A DNA stretch of 46,776 bases. It comes from Cyanomargarita calcarea GSE-NOS-MK-12-04C. GTDB taxonomy: Bacteria; Cyanobacteriota; Cyanobacteriia; Cyanobacteriales; Nostocaceae. The translations under genes were made by a program, and so were the position numbers. This document shows positions 24,384 through 33,280 of this stretch, in pieces. The stretch covers positions 1-46,776 of the forward strand of contig JAHHGZ010000054.1 in NCBI GenBank assembly GCA_019359595.1, read 5' to 3'. The notes beneath the pieces were generated by a model, which was not told the DNA's origin, did no database searches, and worked only from the letters and a program-made list of their open reading frames with translations. Positions within the stretch are counted from its first letter, which is position 1; each line of letters starts with the position of its first letter.

Positions 24384-25811
24384 TTAATATGCTCCTGTTT
24401 TTTGGAAAACAACTCCTACTGTTTGCAGTAAAATTTTCATGTCCAGCCAGAGGGACCAATTCTCAATGTAGTTGATATCTAATTGGACTGCATCTTCAAA
24501 ATTGTCGATATTAGAGCGTCCAGAAACTTGCCACAATCCAGTAATACCGGGTAAAACTTCTTGGCGGATAAAGTGCTTTGTTTTAAATCTTTCGACATCT
24601 CGCTTCGGTAGAGGACGGGGGCCAACAAGACTCATTTCACCAAGGATGACATTAAATAGTTGTGGTAGTTCGTCAAGGCTATAACGACGCAATAATTTGC
24701 CAATTTTGGTGATGCGGGGGTCGTCTTTGAGTTTAAAGATTACACCATCTTTGATTTCGTTTTTGGATTCTAGAGATGCCTGCATTTTTTCTGCATTTGT
24801 GACCATTGTGCGGAATTTCCAAATTTTGAAATCTTTGCCATGCAATCCAATCCGGTTCTGTCTGAAAAATATTGGGCCTGGGGAGTCAATTTTTATCAGC
24901 AGGGCAATCAGTAGATAGATTGGTGTAAATAGGAACAACAAAATCACCGAACAGCAAAGGTCAAAACACCGCTTGACCCAAAAATCACTACCGACGATTA
25001 TTGGTGCGGGAATTGTCAGACAGGGAACGTCTCCAATTAACCAAAATACGGATTTAGGATGACGCAGTTCGCTATTTGTTGGCAGCATTCTGAGGGTAAT
25101 GCCGGCTGTGTGGAAATTCCAGCAAACATACAGACGATTTTTGATCGCACCCCAAGAAACAAATGCCTCTACTGCTCCTAAGTCACGCAGATATTTAAAG
25201 GTGGCTTCGCGATTCTCGAAATCCAAGCAGCTAGAGTTAGCAATTCCGAGTATGGTGTAGCAATTTTCGTCTTTGATTAAGCGAATGTGATTTTCTTGTT
25301 CTTCTGCATCTGTAATCAGAAAAATTGGATAGCGAACTGCTCCTTTTTTGCGGGCAAGTTTGGTGGTGATATCAAAGAGGAAACGAGCAGTACAAACGAA
25401 GGTGCAAGATAGCAACCAAGACAGGAGGAATGTTGAGCGTGAGAGATAGCGATTTGGTTCGTAGAGGAAAGCAATAAACAAGAGCAATACTGCTGATAAT
25501 GAAACTGCTTTGATTAAGCCAGCATAGTTTCGCCGACTTTGACCTGCTTTGTATAGTCCGGTTATGGCGATGATGCTTAACTCAACGCTGAGAGTCACTA
25601 GTAACAATGATGACTCTTCTGTCCAAGGGGAGTCTATGGGCGTGCCGTAGGATATTGCTAGTTTCCATGCCAAGCTCAGAGATAAACCATCTAGCAGCAT
25701 CAGTGCAATTACGCGCAGTAATTTGACTACTAGCCCTTTTTGGATACTTGTACCTTTTGCTGACCTGAGGTCTGATTTGAAATCGATTACTGTTAAAGGT
25801 TTGTAAGCCAA
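24384..25811 (-). CDS. Polyprenyl-phosphate sugar-1-phosphate transferase
   Basis: The 475-residue protein has four or five N-terminal membrane helices (about 28-135), a loosely conserved central domain, another helix (about 280-305) and a bacterial sugar-transferase catalytic domain (about 275-475). Signatures are KRCFDLCCSVILL, SPGPIFFRQNRIG, KFRTM, LRRYSLDELPQLFNVI, GEMSLVGPRP and LPGITGLWQVSGRS. It starts exopolysaccharide repeat units by placing a sugar phosphate, usually glucose or galactose, on the lipid carrier. It is the last gene of the leftward locus; 216 bases separate it from the xylanase-like gene. The full-length build is that of WbaP/WcaJ-type enzymes. Confidence 0.9.
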   Translation of the reverse strand: MAYKPLTVIDFKSDLRSAKGTSIQKGLVVKLLRVIALMLLDGLSLSLAWKLAISYGTPIDSPWTEESSLLLVTLSVELSIIAITGLYKAGQSRRNYAGLIKAVSLSAVLLLFIAFLYEPNRYLSRSTFLLSWLLSCTFVCTARFLFDITTKLARKKGAVRYPIFLITDAEEQENHIRLIKDENCYTILGIANSSCLDFENREATFKYLRDLGAVEAFVSWGAIKNRLYVCWNFHTAGITLRMLPTNSELRHPKSVFWLIGDVPCLTIPAPIIVGSDFWVKRCFDLCCSVILLFLFTPIYLLIALLIKIDSPGPIFFRQNRIGLHGKDFKIWKFRTMVTNAEKMQASLESKNEIKDGVIFKLKDDPRITKIGKLLRRYSLDELPQLFNVILGEMSLVGPRPLPKRDVERFKTKHFIRQEVLPGITGLWQVSGRSNIDNFEDAVQLDINYIENWSLWLDMKILLQTVGVVFQKTGAY

Positions 25812-26027
25812 GATTCTTTATCTCCTGTATTTACTTTTGTGTAATTCATTGAATTATTTATTGCTTGTTGTTGAAGTGATTGGGGCTAAAGCAATGTAGT
25901 CTATGTCTGTAAAGAGTTTCTGGGTTAAGATTTGCAATTTTTTATTAAAAAGAGAAAAATAAAATACATATTCAAGGCTATTTTTTAGTGTTTGCATCCG
26001 GTGGTGGAAACACGGTTTGCTTATGGT

Positions 26028-27167
26028 TTAACGTTTTGGAGCTTTGTCAAAGGCTCTTGCCATTGCGTTCCAACCCAGCTTGCGTTTGAGGTTAGAATCA
26101 AATGGTAAAGGACGGACTGGCGCACGGTCTGGGCGGGGATTGTAGTTTGAATGCCAAGTTGCGCGATCGCTCAATCCCCAAGTGAGAACTGCAATTACAG
26201 CTTTCTCGTCTAAAACGACTGAGAGATAATCTTCATAAGCACGGGCAACAAGGCGATCGCGTCGGGCAATATCAACGGGTAATTTTTTATCGACGACATC
26301 CAGTTCGGTAATCAAAATTTTGTAACCAAGACTGGCAACATCTCTAAGAAAAGTCCTGAGTTTGCGGGGGTTGAAGCGTGTTTCACTCCCATCTAGATGC
26401 GCTTGAATGCCAAGGGCTTGTACTGGGGTTCCCATAGACTTGAAACGTTCGAGCAACTTTAAGACGGCGGCTCTTTGAGCATTATCTCTCGGGGTGTCAT
26501 AGTCTAGCCAGCGGTCGTTATACACAAGCATGGCTTTTGGGTCTGCTGCTGCTGCGGTACGGAAAGCTAGGTCAATATATCCATCACCTAATAGCTCTAA
26601 CCAAGCTCCGGGATGCAAACCATCAGGACGATTGCTGTAGGGAATGGCGATCGCTTCGTTGACAACATCCCAGGAGTGAACTTTTCCAGCGTAATGTTTG
26701 ACTGTGGTGGTGATGTGTTCGACTAAGATATTTTCTGCATTCTGGTGGTTGACTTTTTCTTTAAACCATCCTGGTAATGCTTGGTCCCAAACTAAGGTGT
26801 GTCCGCGAAAATACATCCGGTGAGTGCTAGCAAATTTAGCTAACCAATCACCTTTACTAAAGTCAAATTTATCGATGGCAGGACGCAGAGTATCCCATTT
26901 GAGTTCATTTTCTGGCACTAAAATGCTGCATTCTTGCGCAAAAAGATTTCTGAGTGCTGCATCGGTTGATAGGGTTGGATAGTTGCCTGCAGCACCAGAA
27001 AGGAATCCTCTTGCTACAGCCCGTTTTCTTAAGGGAGATTGCCCAACTACTCTAAAGTTACGTTTTGGGTTGTCATTGCTATGGATAGTTTTGGTGAGTG
27101 AGGTGGCTGTGATGCCTGTGAAGGCTGCTAAACCTAGCTGTAAGGCCTGTCGTCGGTTGATTAACAT
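26028..27167 (-). CDS. GH10 endo-xylanase-like hydrolase with twin-Arg signal
   Basis: The 379-residue protein has an N-terminal signal with a twin-Arg word (INRRQALQLGLAAF), hinting at Tat export. The GH10 domain covers about residues 50-370: ENELKWD, RGHTLVWDQALPGWF, WDVVNEAIA with the acid/base Glu, IQAHL, ITELDVVD with the nucleophile Glu, and LTWGLSDRATW. Both catalytic Glu residues are present. GH10 enzymes cut beta-1,4-xylan or related chains. Inside an exopolysaccharide locus it most likely trims or releases the cell's own polymer. It runs in the same direction as its neighbours, with 181 bases to the WecG/TagA gene. Confidence 0.92.
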   Translation of the reverse strand: MLINRRQALQLGLAAFTGITATSLTKTIHSNDNPKRNFRVVGQSPLRKRAVARGFLSGAAGNYPTLSTDAALRNLFAQECSILVPENELKWDTLRPAIDKFDFSKGDWLAKFASTHRMYFRGHTLVWDQALPGWFKEKVNHQNAENILVEHITTTVKHYAGKVHSWDVVNEAIAIPYSNRPDGLHPGAWLELLGDGYIDLAFRTAAAADPKAMLVYNDRWLDYDTPRDNAQRAAVLKLLERFKSMGTPVQALGIQAHLDGSETRFNPRKLRTFLRDVASLGYKILITELDVVDKKLPVDIARRDRLVARAYEDYLSVVLDEKAVIAVLTWGLSDRATWHSNYNPRPDRAPVRPLPFDSNLKRKLGWNAMARAFDKAPKR

Positions 27168-27235
27168 GGGAAAGTTGCACCTAGATAGTTTAGTTGGACT
27201 CGATAATGACTTCGCTCCGATTCAAAGGTTTTTGG

Positions 27236-27268
27236 TTCACGCAGAGAGAGGCGCAAAGGAAGAAAGAT
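27236..27268. repeat. Dispersed ACGCAGAGAGG-type repeat
   Basis: The words GTTCACGCAGAGAGGCGCAA and AGGAAGAAAG belong to the same loose family as 8254-8283 and 29121-29176. It lies between the xylanase-like and WecG/TagA genes, next to copy B of the composite element. Confidence 0.5.
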
Positions 27269-27289
27269 ATATTTATCGGCAAGCAGGGG

Positions 27290-27372
27290 GTTTAATATCC
27301 CGACTTATTCAGGTCGCTCGTTTTGAGTTGGGGTCTTGTATCCCCATCTCAAACCCTCCTCCTTCTTCCTTG
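27290..27372 (+). repeat. Composite repeat, copy B (inside the end of a glycosyltransferase gene)
   Basis: The core GGTCGCTCGTTTTGAGTT (27313-27330 region), the following GGGTC..TATCCCCATCT and the CTCCTTCTTCC end match copies A and C. Only two heptamer units remain. The minus-strand WecG/TagA gene reads into it, and its last codons and stop lie within the element. Confidence 0.8.
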
Positions 27373-28155
27373 TTCAAACTGTGTTCGCAAGGTATGACTG
27401 ATTTTTTCTTGCAAGACTCGATAAAAAAATAGCGGGTTGCCGATGACGTAACGTTCCCACAAGCGTTGCGGTTCTGTGAAAAATCTAGTTAACCATTCAA
27501 GTCCCCTATCGGTCATCCAGCGGGGACCTCTGTAGACGTTACCTGTGTAAAAATCGAGGCAGGCACCCAGGGGTAGAAAGACTTTGGCATCTATTTGTTC
27601 GATGTGATTTTCTATCCAACGTTCTTGTAAGGGCATCCCAAAGCCGACATACAAAATTCCTGGTTGAAATTTATTGATGTCATTGATTACATATGCGTTT
27701 TCCTCACCCGACTTATCAAAGTAGCCGTGATGTCCTTTGATTTTTAGGTTGGGGGCGATCGCTTTCAGTTTGGCGATCGCTTTTTCTACCGTACCGGGTT
27801 TACCTGCTAGTAAATACAACGATATGTTTTGCTGCTCGCAACTTTTAGCCAAATTTTCGATGTAATCTGGACAGGTCATGCGATGAGTCGAATCTACTGA
27901 GTATCCCAGTATTTTTGCTCCCAATAAAACACCAAATCCATCACAAAAGACTAAATCTGATTTGTTGAGAAAGTTTTTATACCAAGGTAGGTCGCAAGCA
28001 AAATTCATTGCCCGAACATTGACATTCCCAACGACAGATTTTTGTTCAAATTTTGCGGCAGTTACTACGTAAGTAATTAATTCTTCAACTCGTACTTTAT
28101 GAAACTTTGTTCCCAGTACGACTACCTCATCAATTGTTTTATTCGTGCAGCACAT
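27349..28155 (-). CDS. WecG/TagA/CpsF-family glycosyltransferase
   Basis: The 268-residue protein matches the family in order: VVGNVNVRAMNFACD, the SDLVFCDGFGVLLGAK block with the active-site Asp, ISLYLLAGKPGTVEKAI, ILYVGFGMPLQERWI and LGACLDFYTGNVYRGPRWM. These enzymes add N-acetylmannosamine(uronate) or a similar sugar to a lipid-linked first sugar. The C-terminus, RTQFEQGRRRRV, is encoded by copy B of the composite repeat, so the natural family end is probably near residue 258. The upstream gene is the GT2 enzyme, 118 bases away. Confidence 0.88.
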   Translation of the reverse strand: MCCTNKTIDEVVVLGTKFHKVRVEELITYVVTAAKFEQKSVVGNVNVRAMNFACDLPWYKNFLNKSDLVFCDGFGVLLGAKILGYSVDSTHRMTCPDYIENLAKSCEQQNISLYLLAGKPGTVEKAIAKLKAIAPNLKIKGHHGYFDKSGEENAYVINDINKFQPGILYVGFGMPLQERWIENHIEQIDAKVFLPLGACLDFYTGNVYRGPRWMTDRGLEWLTRFFTEPQRLWERYVIGNPLFFYRVLQEKISHTLRTQFEQGRRRRV

Positions 28156-28273
28156 AACATGATATTTCCAAAGATTTACTGGTAGTTTTTAAGACTTTTC
28201 CTAGGGTGGTAGGATATTTTATTAAGTGACAATTAGCTCTAATTGTTCCTTGAAAAATTATTACATGTTATTG

Positions 28274-29116
28274 TCACCATGCTCCATAGCGATCGGATGG
28301 CAAACCTCCCAGGGTATTTCTCACAAAAGCTTTGATTTTTCTAGCGGTAGGGGGTTTAATAAATTGCTTGAATGGCAGGGTTAGGAATTCTTTAACTAGC
28401 CAAACTGAGTAAAATTTTTGACGTTGTTTTTCTAAGTCTTTAGAGGTGTTTTGAGCAAATTTTGATGCGACTTTCCAACTCTCATGGATTTGTTTAAATT
28501 TACTCAATGGTTTTCCAGTCATGCCGTTAAGAGAGTATGAAACAAGGGGTGTATCAAGGTAGCGAAAACGAACACCAGATGTATAAGCTCGAAAAATGAA
28601 ATCGTAGTCAGCCGCCATTGAGTAGGTTAAATCATACACACCTATCTGGTCGTAGACTGACTTTTTCACAAAGCAGCTAGGATGATTCAAGGTAAATTTG
28701 AATACAAGATTTTCTAATTCACCTGGTGTGAAGGTATTTAAATACTTACCGTCAAAATAGTTATGTATGGGAGAGTAAACGATGGAAATATCTGATTCTT
28801 GGGTAAAAATGGTTTCTACAGTTTCCAAGGCCTTATCGTTATACCAGTCATCAGCGTTGATAATACCGATAATGTCACCCGTGGCACGAGAAATACCTTT
28901 ATTCATCGCATCATAGACACCTTTATCGGTTTCAGAAATAAAGATGTCGATGTGATGTAAATAACGCTGAATGATTTCGAGGCTGCCATCATTTGAGCCT
29001 CCATCAACAATTATGTATTCTAATTGCGATATGGTTTTTTGATTGATAATACTTTGGATCGTTGTCTCCAATGTTTTGGCGGAATTATATACGGGTGTAA
29101 TGATTGATATTTTCAT
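28274..29116 (-). CDS. GT2 family glycosyltransferase
   Basis: The 280-residue GT-A enzyme begins KISIITPVYNSAKTLETTIQ, then YIIVDGGSNDGS and IIGIINADDWYND with the metal-binding acidic triplet. The later part includes FTLNHPSCFVKKSVYD and the AADYDF catalytic-base word. It transfers a sugar from a nucleotide donor to a growing repeat unit in the cytoplasm; donor and acceptor are not deducible. Its ATG overlaps the stop of the preceding GT4 gene in an ATGA unit, so the two are translationally coupled. Confidence 0.9.
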   Translation of the reverse strand: MKISIITPVYNSAKTLETTIQSIINQKTISQLEYIIVDGGSNDGSLEIIQRYLHHIDIFISETDKGVYDAMNKGISRATGDIIGIINADDWYNDKALETVETIFTQESDISIVYSPIHNYFDGKYLNTFTPGELENLVFKFTLNHPSCFVKKSVYDQIGVYDLTYSMAADYDFIFRAYTSGVRFRYLDTPLVSYSLNGMTGKPLSKFKQIHESWKVASKFAQNTSKDLEKQRQKFYSVWLVKEFLTLPFKQFIKPPTARKIKAFVRNTLGGLPSDRYGAW

Positions 29117-30363
29117 TTATTTAACCACGTAGGCGAAGTCAGCCGTCTCGGCTTAGACGCTAAGTACGCAAAGGGAAGAGGTTGGGGAGAGATTTTTGGC
29201 TTCGGATTTTTGCCCTCTTTATTAAGTGCATTAGCTAAATCGTTGTGGAATTTATCTTGGCGTTGTTGATACCAGTTGTTAGCTTCATCTAAGGATTTTT
29301 GCGTTGATGATAAAGTAACGGCTGAAACTAAAGAAGAAGCGAATTCTTCTGGATTGTCGGCAATTTTAACTGTGGATGGGGGGTGAGAAATTCCTCGTAA
29401 ACCTACAGTGGTAGCGACGATGAAAGAACCAGAGGTAATTGCATCTAAAGTTTTGATTTGGATACCACCTCCACTCAAAGTTGGAATCGCTACAACTCGG
29501 GAATGTGACATAAATTCTTGAGCATCTGGTACGACACCGCAATAGATGATATTCGGATATTTACCATCCAACCAATCAGCACCTTTGCCAGCAATATGAA
29601 TCGACAAGTTAGTTGGCAAATGAGGATAAACAGCTTCTAGAAACCATTCCAGGGCTTCGATATTTGCTTGCCATGACCAACTACCTAAAAGACCAATATC
29701 GCAGGATTTATTAACAGTTTTTTCCTTGACATTTATCGCATTTGGTACAATCCCAAAAGTTTTAGTTGTATTTGCACCACTAAACTGAGAAAAGTACTTA
29801 TTATCATGTTCCGTCAGCGTCCAAACTTGTTGAATTTCTGAGAAACTTTCTTCCTGCGCTCTAATTAAATTTGCTTCTCTTTGATAAATAAATTTTGAAA
29901 TTAAATTTTTGGCTTTTTTAAAATTATCCTCATATATTTCATGCTCGATATTGTGGGCAATAGTAACCAATTTGCTCTTATCTTTGATAAATTTTTCTAT
30001 CCAACCTATCTGAGCGTGGTCAATAATGATCTGGTCATAGTCCTCTTTATTCAGTAAGTTTTTAACTAAATCGATGTAAGCAGCAGAATAATATTTGGCT
30101 GCTGAATAAGGTAGATTTTTCAAAAAACTAAATCCCATCCAAAGCATGGCATGAAATTTTGACTTTCTCGTTTCCGTATACCGCTCATCAACAACTAACA
30201 CCTCTTGCGGATTATGTTTAAAAACGTCTCCCTTACGAAGATAACCAACAACTGTAACTTGATGTCCCAAATGCCTAATCGCATCAATAAACCACTGAGA
30301 AGCAACTTCACCACCATTACAATTTTTACTTAACAGAATTGTCGTCAAAAAAAGAACTTTCAT
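29113..30363 (-). CDS. GT4-type glycosyltransferase with repeat-encoded tail
   Basis: The 416-residue GT-B enzyme has LFLTTILLSKNCNGGEVAS at its N-terminus (given in part: NCNGGEVASQW), IGLLGSWSWQANIEALEWF at the start of the donor domain, and SHSRVVAIPTLSGGGIQIK with AITSGSFIVATT near the end. Donor unknown. The last 20 or so codons, ending SKPRRLTSPTWLNK, are read from an intergenic-type dispersed repeat (29121-29176). They are not part of the GT-B fold. The gene ends in an ATGA overlap with the GT2 gene. The gap of 123 bases upstream holds another repeat. Confidence 0.85.
   Translation of the reverse strand: MKVLFLTTILLSKNCNGGEVASQWFIDAIRHLGHQVTVVGYLRKGDVFKHNPQEVLVVDERYTETRKSKFHAMLWMGFSFLKNLPYSAAKYYSAAYIDLVKNLLNKEDYDQIIIDHAQIGWIEKFIKDKSKLVTIAHNIEHEIYEDNFKKAKNLISKFIYQREANLIRAQEESFSEIQQVWTLTEHDNKYFSQFSGANTTKTFGIVPNAINVKEKTVNKSCDIGLLGSWSWQANIEALEWFLEAVYPHLPTNLSIHIAGKGADWLDGKYPNIIYCGVVPDAQEFMSHSRVVAIPTLSGGGIQIKTLDAITSGSFIVATTVGLRGISHPPSTVKIADNPEEFASSLVSAVTLSSTQKSLDEANNWYQQRQDKFHNDLANALNKEGKNPKPKISPQPLPFAYLASKPRRLTSPTWLNK
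29121..29176. repeat. Dispersed repeat with nested palindrome, within coding sequence
   Basis: TTAACCACG and ACGCTAAGTACGCAAAGGG are parts of the common ACG-CAAAGG repeat. They are interrupted by TAGGCGAAG..CTCGGCTTAG, which looks like a small palindrome-rich insert. The whole stretch is translated as the tail of the GT4 enzyme on the minus strand. Confidence 0.6.
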
Positions 30364-30417
30364 AAATATCTTTTTCTTCAGTAGAGTTCTTGCAAAATTG
30401 CCAAAAATTAAATAATT

Positions 30418-30470
30418 AACCGCAGATAGACACGGTAGCCGCTTCGGCTTCCCGTAGGGTAGGACGCAGA
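30418..30470. repeat. CGCAGATAG repeat with nested palindromic insert
   Basis: AACCGCAGATAGACAC and ACGCAGATG form the familiar repeat, split by GGTAGCCGCTTCGGCTTCCC and GTAGGGTAGG. The insert can pair with itself (AGCCGCTTCGGCT). It lies in the 123-base gap between two GT4 genes. Confidence 0.6.
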
Positions 30471-30486
30471 TGAAAAAAAATCTTTT

Positions 30487-31719
30487 TCACACAACTTCTT
30501 TAAACAAAGAAAAATAACGTCTAGCCTGAACTTCTAACGCAAATTCTTGTTCTGCCTTCTGACGAGCATAGAAAGAAAGCTTATCATTTCTCTCCAAAAC
30601 CCAAGCAATACCCCGAGCCAAATCTTCTACTTGAAAAGCTTCAGCTAAATAACCATTTTTTTGATGCTCAATCATATCTGGCATTCCCCCAATATTAAAA
30701 GCAACACAAGGTGTCCCACAGCTAATTGCTTCCATCACTGTATTTGCCAAATTTTCTTGTGTAGAAGGCAGAACAAATACATCCGCTGCTGAATAAATTA
30801 GAGCTAAAGATAAATCATCATTAAAAGTACCCAAATAGTGAGATTTGAAACCAAATTCTGGTGGATTATCCGGTTGAGATGAGCCAAAAACAACAACCTC
30901 TAACTTATCTTGCCAACCAGCTTGACTCAGTTCTTGCAAAGCTGGCTGTAAATAATGAAAACCCTTGCGATTATCGCTAGTTGCATATAGCGAACCGAAG
31001 AGAATTAGTTGTTTATCTTGAGGTAATTTTAATAATTCTCTAGCTGTATGGCGAGGAATTGGTTTATAAATTTGCGTATCAATGCCATTAGGAATTACCT
31101 CAACACGCAATTTCTGAAAGAGGGAACTAGAACTAGCACATTTGGCTAACCAAGAACTGGGGGAGACAATTGTGAGATTAATATCTTTCCATGATGAGGC
31201 TTTGCGTTGCCATACCCAATGAGATAAATCGCTGTTTTTATTACTCAAGAGTTGGGGACAACTGCCACAGGTTTTTGTATAACTCGTGCATTCCCCGCTA
31301 TAATGGCATCCCCCTGTAAAAGCCCACATATCATGCAGTGTCCAAACTACGGGACGCTTTAACTTTTTGATGGTTTCTAGCTGCATGAATGCTGAGTTAA
31401 TCCAGTGGAGATTAATGATATCTGGGGCAATTTTGTTGATTTTGTTAATTAGTCTGTCTGGTACCCACTGTATGGAGAAGGTTTTCTTTTGATGTTGATA
31501 ATATTTTAGTGGTAGTGCATCGAAGGTTTGTTTTGCTATTTCTATGGCTTGAAATAGTTTGATGTTTTCTGTTTGTTGGACGGTTTGATTGTGGCTAAGT
31601 TTTTCTTGGACTAACATTTTGGAATTGGCTCCGATGTTCTGTAGGCCGTTATGCAGCCGATAGCATGCACGGGCTGCGCCACCATTTGTGTCTGATGTGT
31701 TTATTAGGAGGGTTTTCAT
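30487..31719 (-). CDS. GT4-type glycosyltransferase
   Basis: The 410-residue GT-B protein begins TLLINTSDTNGGAARACYRL. A four-Cys block follows (LHDMWAFTGGCHYSGEC and CGSCPQL), typical of one colanic-acid/exopolysaccharide GT4 branch. The donor-binding end is TQENLANTVMEAISCGTP plus VAFNIGGMPDMI, with the ExxxxxE pattern. It should add a hexose in the cytoplasm to the lipid-linked unit. The four Cys may bind a metal. It is separated from the O-antigen-ligase-like gene by 271 bases that carry a perfect inverted repeat. Confidence 0.9.
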   Translation of the reverse strand: MKTLLINTSDTNGGAARACYRLHNGLQNIGANSKMLVQEKLSHNQTVQQTENIKLFQAIEIAKQTFDALPLKYYQHQKKTFSIQWVPDRLINKINKIAPDIINLHWINSAFMQLETIKKLKRPVVWTLHDMWAFTGGCHYSGECTSYTKTCGSCPQLLSNKNSDLSHWVWQRKASSWKDINLTIVSPSSWLAKCASSSSLFQKLRVEVIPNGIDTQIYKPIPRHTARELLKLPQDKQLILFGSLYATSDNRKGFHYLQPALQELSQAGWQDKLEVVVFGSSQPDNPPEFGFKSHYLGTFNDDLSLALIYSAADVFVLPSTQENLANTVMEAISCGTPCVAFNIGGMPDMIEHQKNGYLAEAFQVEDLARGIAWVLERNDKLSFYARQKAEQEFALEVQARRYFSLFKEVV

Positions 31720-31746
31720 TTATTTCTTTCCTTCTTTCTTCGCGTT

Positions 31747-31850
31747 CTTTGCGTCTTCGCGGTTCATTATTTAACCCCTCACAATCAATGAAACAGACCA
31801 CTGGTACTCCAGCAAATTAATTAAAATGATTGAACCGCGAAGACGCAAAG
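31747..31850. repeat. Perfect 19-base inverted repeat pair
   Basis: CTTTGCGTCTTCGCGGTTC (31747-31765) and its exact reverse complement (31832-31850) face each other across 66 bases. Both belong to the dispersed CGAAGACGCAAAG family. They lie in the gap upstream of the GT4 gene and could form a long cruciform or stem-loop in the transcript. Confidence 0.85.
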
Positions 31851-31990
31851 GGTGCGAAGTATGAGGGAAAGAAGAGGAATTGAAATGTTGATTTACTCAT
31901 CACAATTAATGTGGTACAAAATTAGTTTTTTATCTTTTCTTTTGCTAGGAATATGCCTACCCAGGACGGAAGGGTGTGAGGCAAAAAGAT

Positions 31991-33280
31991 TTATACAAGA
32001 CTTTTGTTTAGGGGTGAGTACGCAATGTTTCTTTTAATTCGATTTTGCCAAATTATTGTGGATAGTCCGATGGCTATGTATATGGAAGACATGGTATGGG
32101 AGGAAAATAATGTCAGGGTTTCGGTGATTTGCATAAGAAAGCCTAGTAGGAGAAATTCAAGCATCCAAAAACTTTCGATGGTTTTGGTTGTGTGGATGAG
32201 GTTTATTAATCGCTTAATAAGTGAGAAAAAGTTAATTGCAAATAATGTTAAGCCGATGATGCCTAGTTGTAAGAAAAGGTCGATAAATCCGTTGTGGGAA
32301 TGAAAGCGATCGCCTGTTTCGGTTCTGAGCCATGTACTGTTGATTAGTGCTGTACTTTCGCTGGAAGTCCAAAAACCAGAATATCCATAACCAAGCCAAG
32401 GTCGTTTTAAGCCATTTTGAATTGCGAGACTCCAGATGTCAAAGCGTCCGTTAAAATCTGGTGGTTTGTGTAGAACATCGACGACGATTGTTTCTAAGTT
32501 ACTAAATATTATTAATGCAATTGCACCAACTATTAATACTACTGTCATATACAAAATTGTTCGCGTTTTGTAATTTAAGCGTGCAAGTTTGAGTATCGGT
32601 AATAAGGTTAATGCTAGGATGAAGCCTGTCCAAGATGTTGTACTTTTGGATAGGAAAAGTAAGAGAAAGGAAATACTCAACCCGGCAAATTTCAGCCGAC
32701 GAAATCTATTACTACTTAAGATACTTAATACAAATAAGACAGATGTGTGCATCATCATCCGCCCAAAGTATTGTTTGTGGGTTAAAAATCCTGTCCATGA
32801 CCACTGATTGTTTGTCCAAGCAATTGCTAGATGTGATTGACCTGTAGCAATTGCAAAGCCTGCATATACTAAATTTAAGACGGCTGCGATGCCAAACATC
32901 TTGAGGAATAATTCCATCAATTCTTTTGGGTTATATTGTGCCGCTAGATAGATGCCAAATAGTGCAGAGCGGATGATTGTTTTAGTTTCTATTGAGGTAA
33001 AATCTGGTGCAGTTGACCAAAAATATGAAAGTAAAGTTATTCCCACTAGCAGTAACAAAGATATATCTCTAGTGCCGACATAAACGCATCGCTTCCAACG
33101 CAAAAGGATCAAAAATAAAGCGATTCCATAGCTGATAGTATTGAAGGAAACGCGATAGCTATAGAGATTTGCATCAAAGAATCCTAAAAATAATATAAAA
33201 ACTCCGATGGTTTCTAGCTTTCTACATAAATAATTGATTCTGCGGTTTTCTGACGAAGTGACTCCTAATGACGTACTCAT
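31991..33280 (-). CDS. O-antigen ligase/Wzy-like polymerase
   Basis: The 429-residue protein has about ten to eleven membrane helices and the Wzy_C/WaaL-type large loop: PWLGYGYSGFWTSSES and HSHNGFIDLFLQLGIIGL (conserved His-Asn). Such proteins link lipid-carried units outside the membrane, either polymerising exopolysaccharide or ligating to a lipid. Low-GC, Ile/Leu-rich coding fits a membrane protein. Its ATG overlaps the end of the upstream HlpA-like gene in an ATGA arrangement. Confidence 0.88.
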   Translation of the reverse strand: MSTSLGVTSSENRRINYLCRKLETIGVFILFLGFFDANLYSYRVSFNTISYGIALFLILLRWKRCVYVGTRDISLLLLVGITLLSYFWSTAPDFTSIETKTIIRSALFGIYLAAQYNPKELMELFLKMFGIAAVLNLVYAGFAIATGQSHLAIAWTNNQWSWTGFLTHKQYFGRMMMHTSVLFVLSILSSNRFRRLKFAGLSISFLLLFLSKSTTSWTGFILALTLLPILKLARLNYKTRTILYMTVVLIVGAIALIIFSNLETIVVDVLHKPPDFNGRFDIWSLAIQNGLKRPWLGYGYSGFWTSSESTALINSTWLRTETGDRFHSHNGFIDLFLQLGIIGLTLFAINFFSLIKRLINLIHTTKTIESFWMLEFLLLGFLMQITETLTLFSSHTMSSIYIAIGLSTIIWQNRIKRNIAYSPLNKSLV

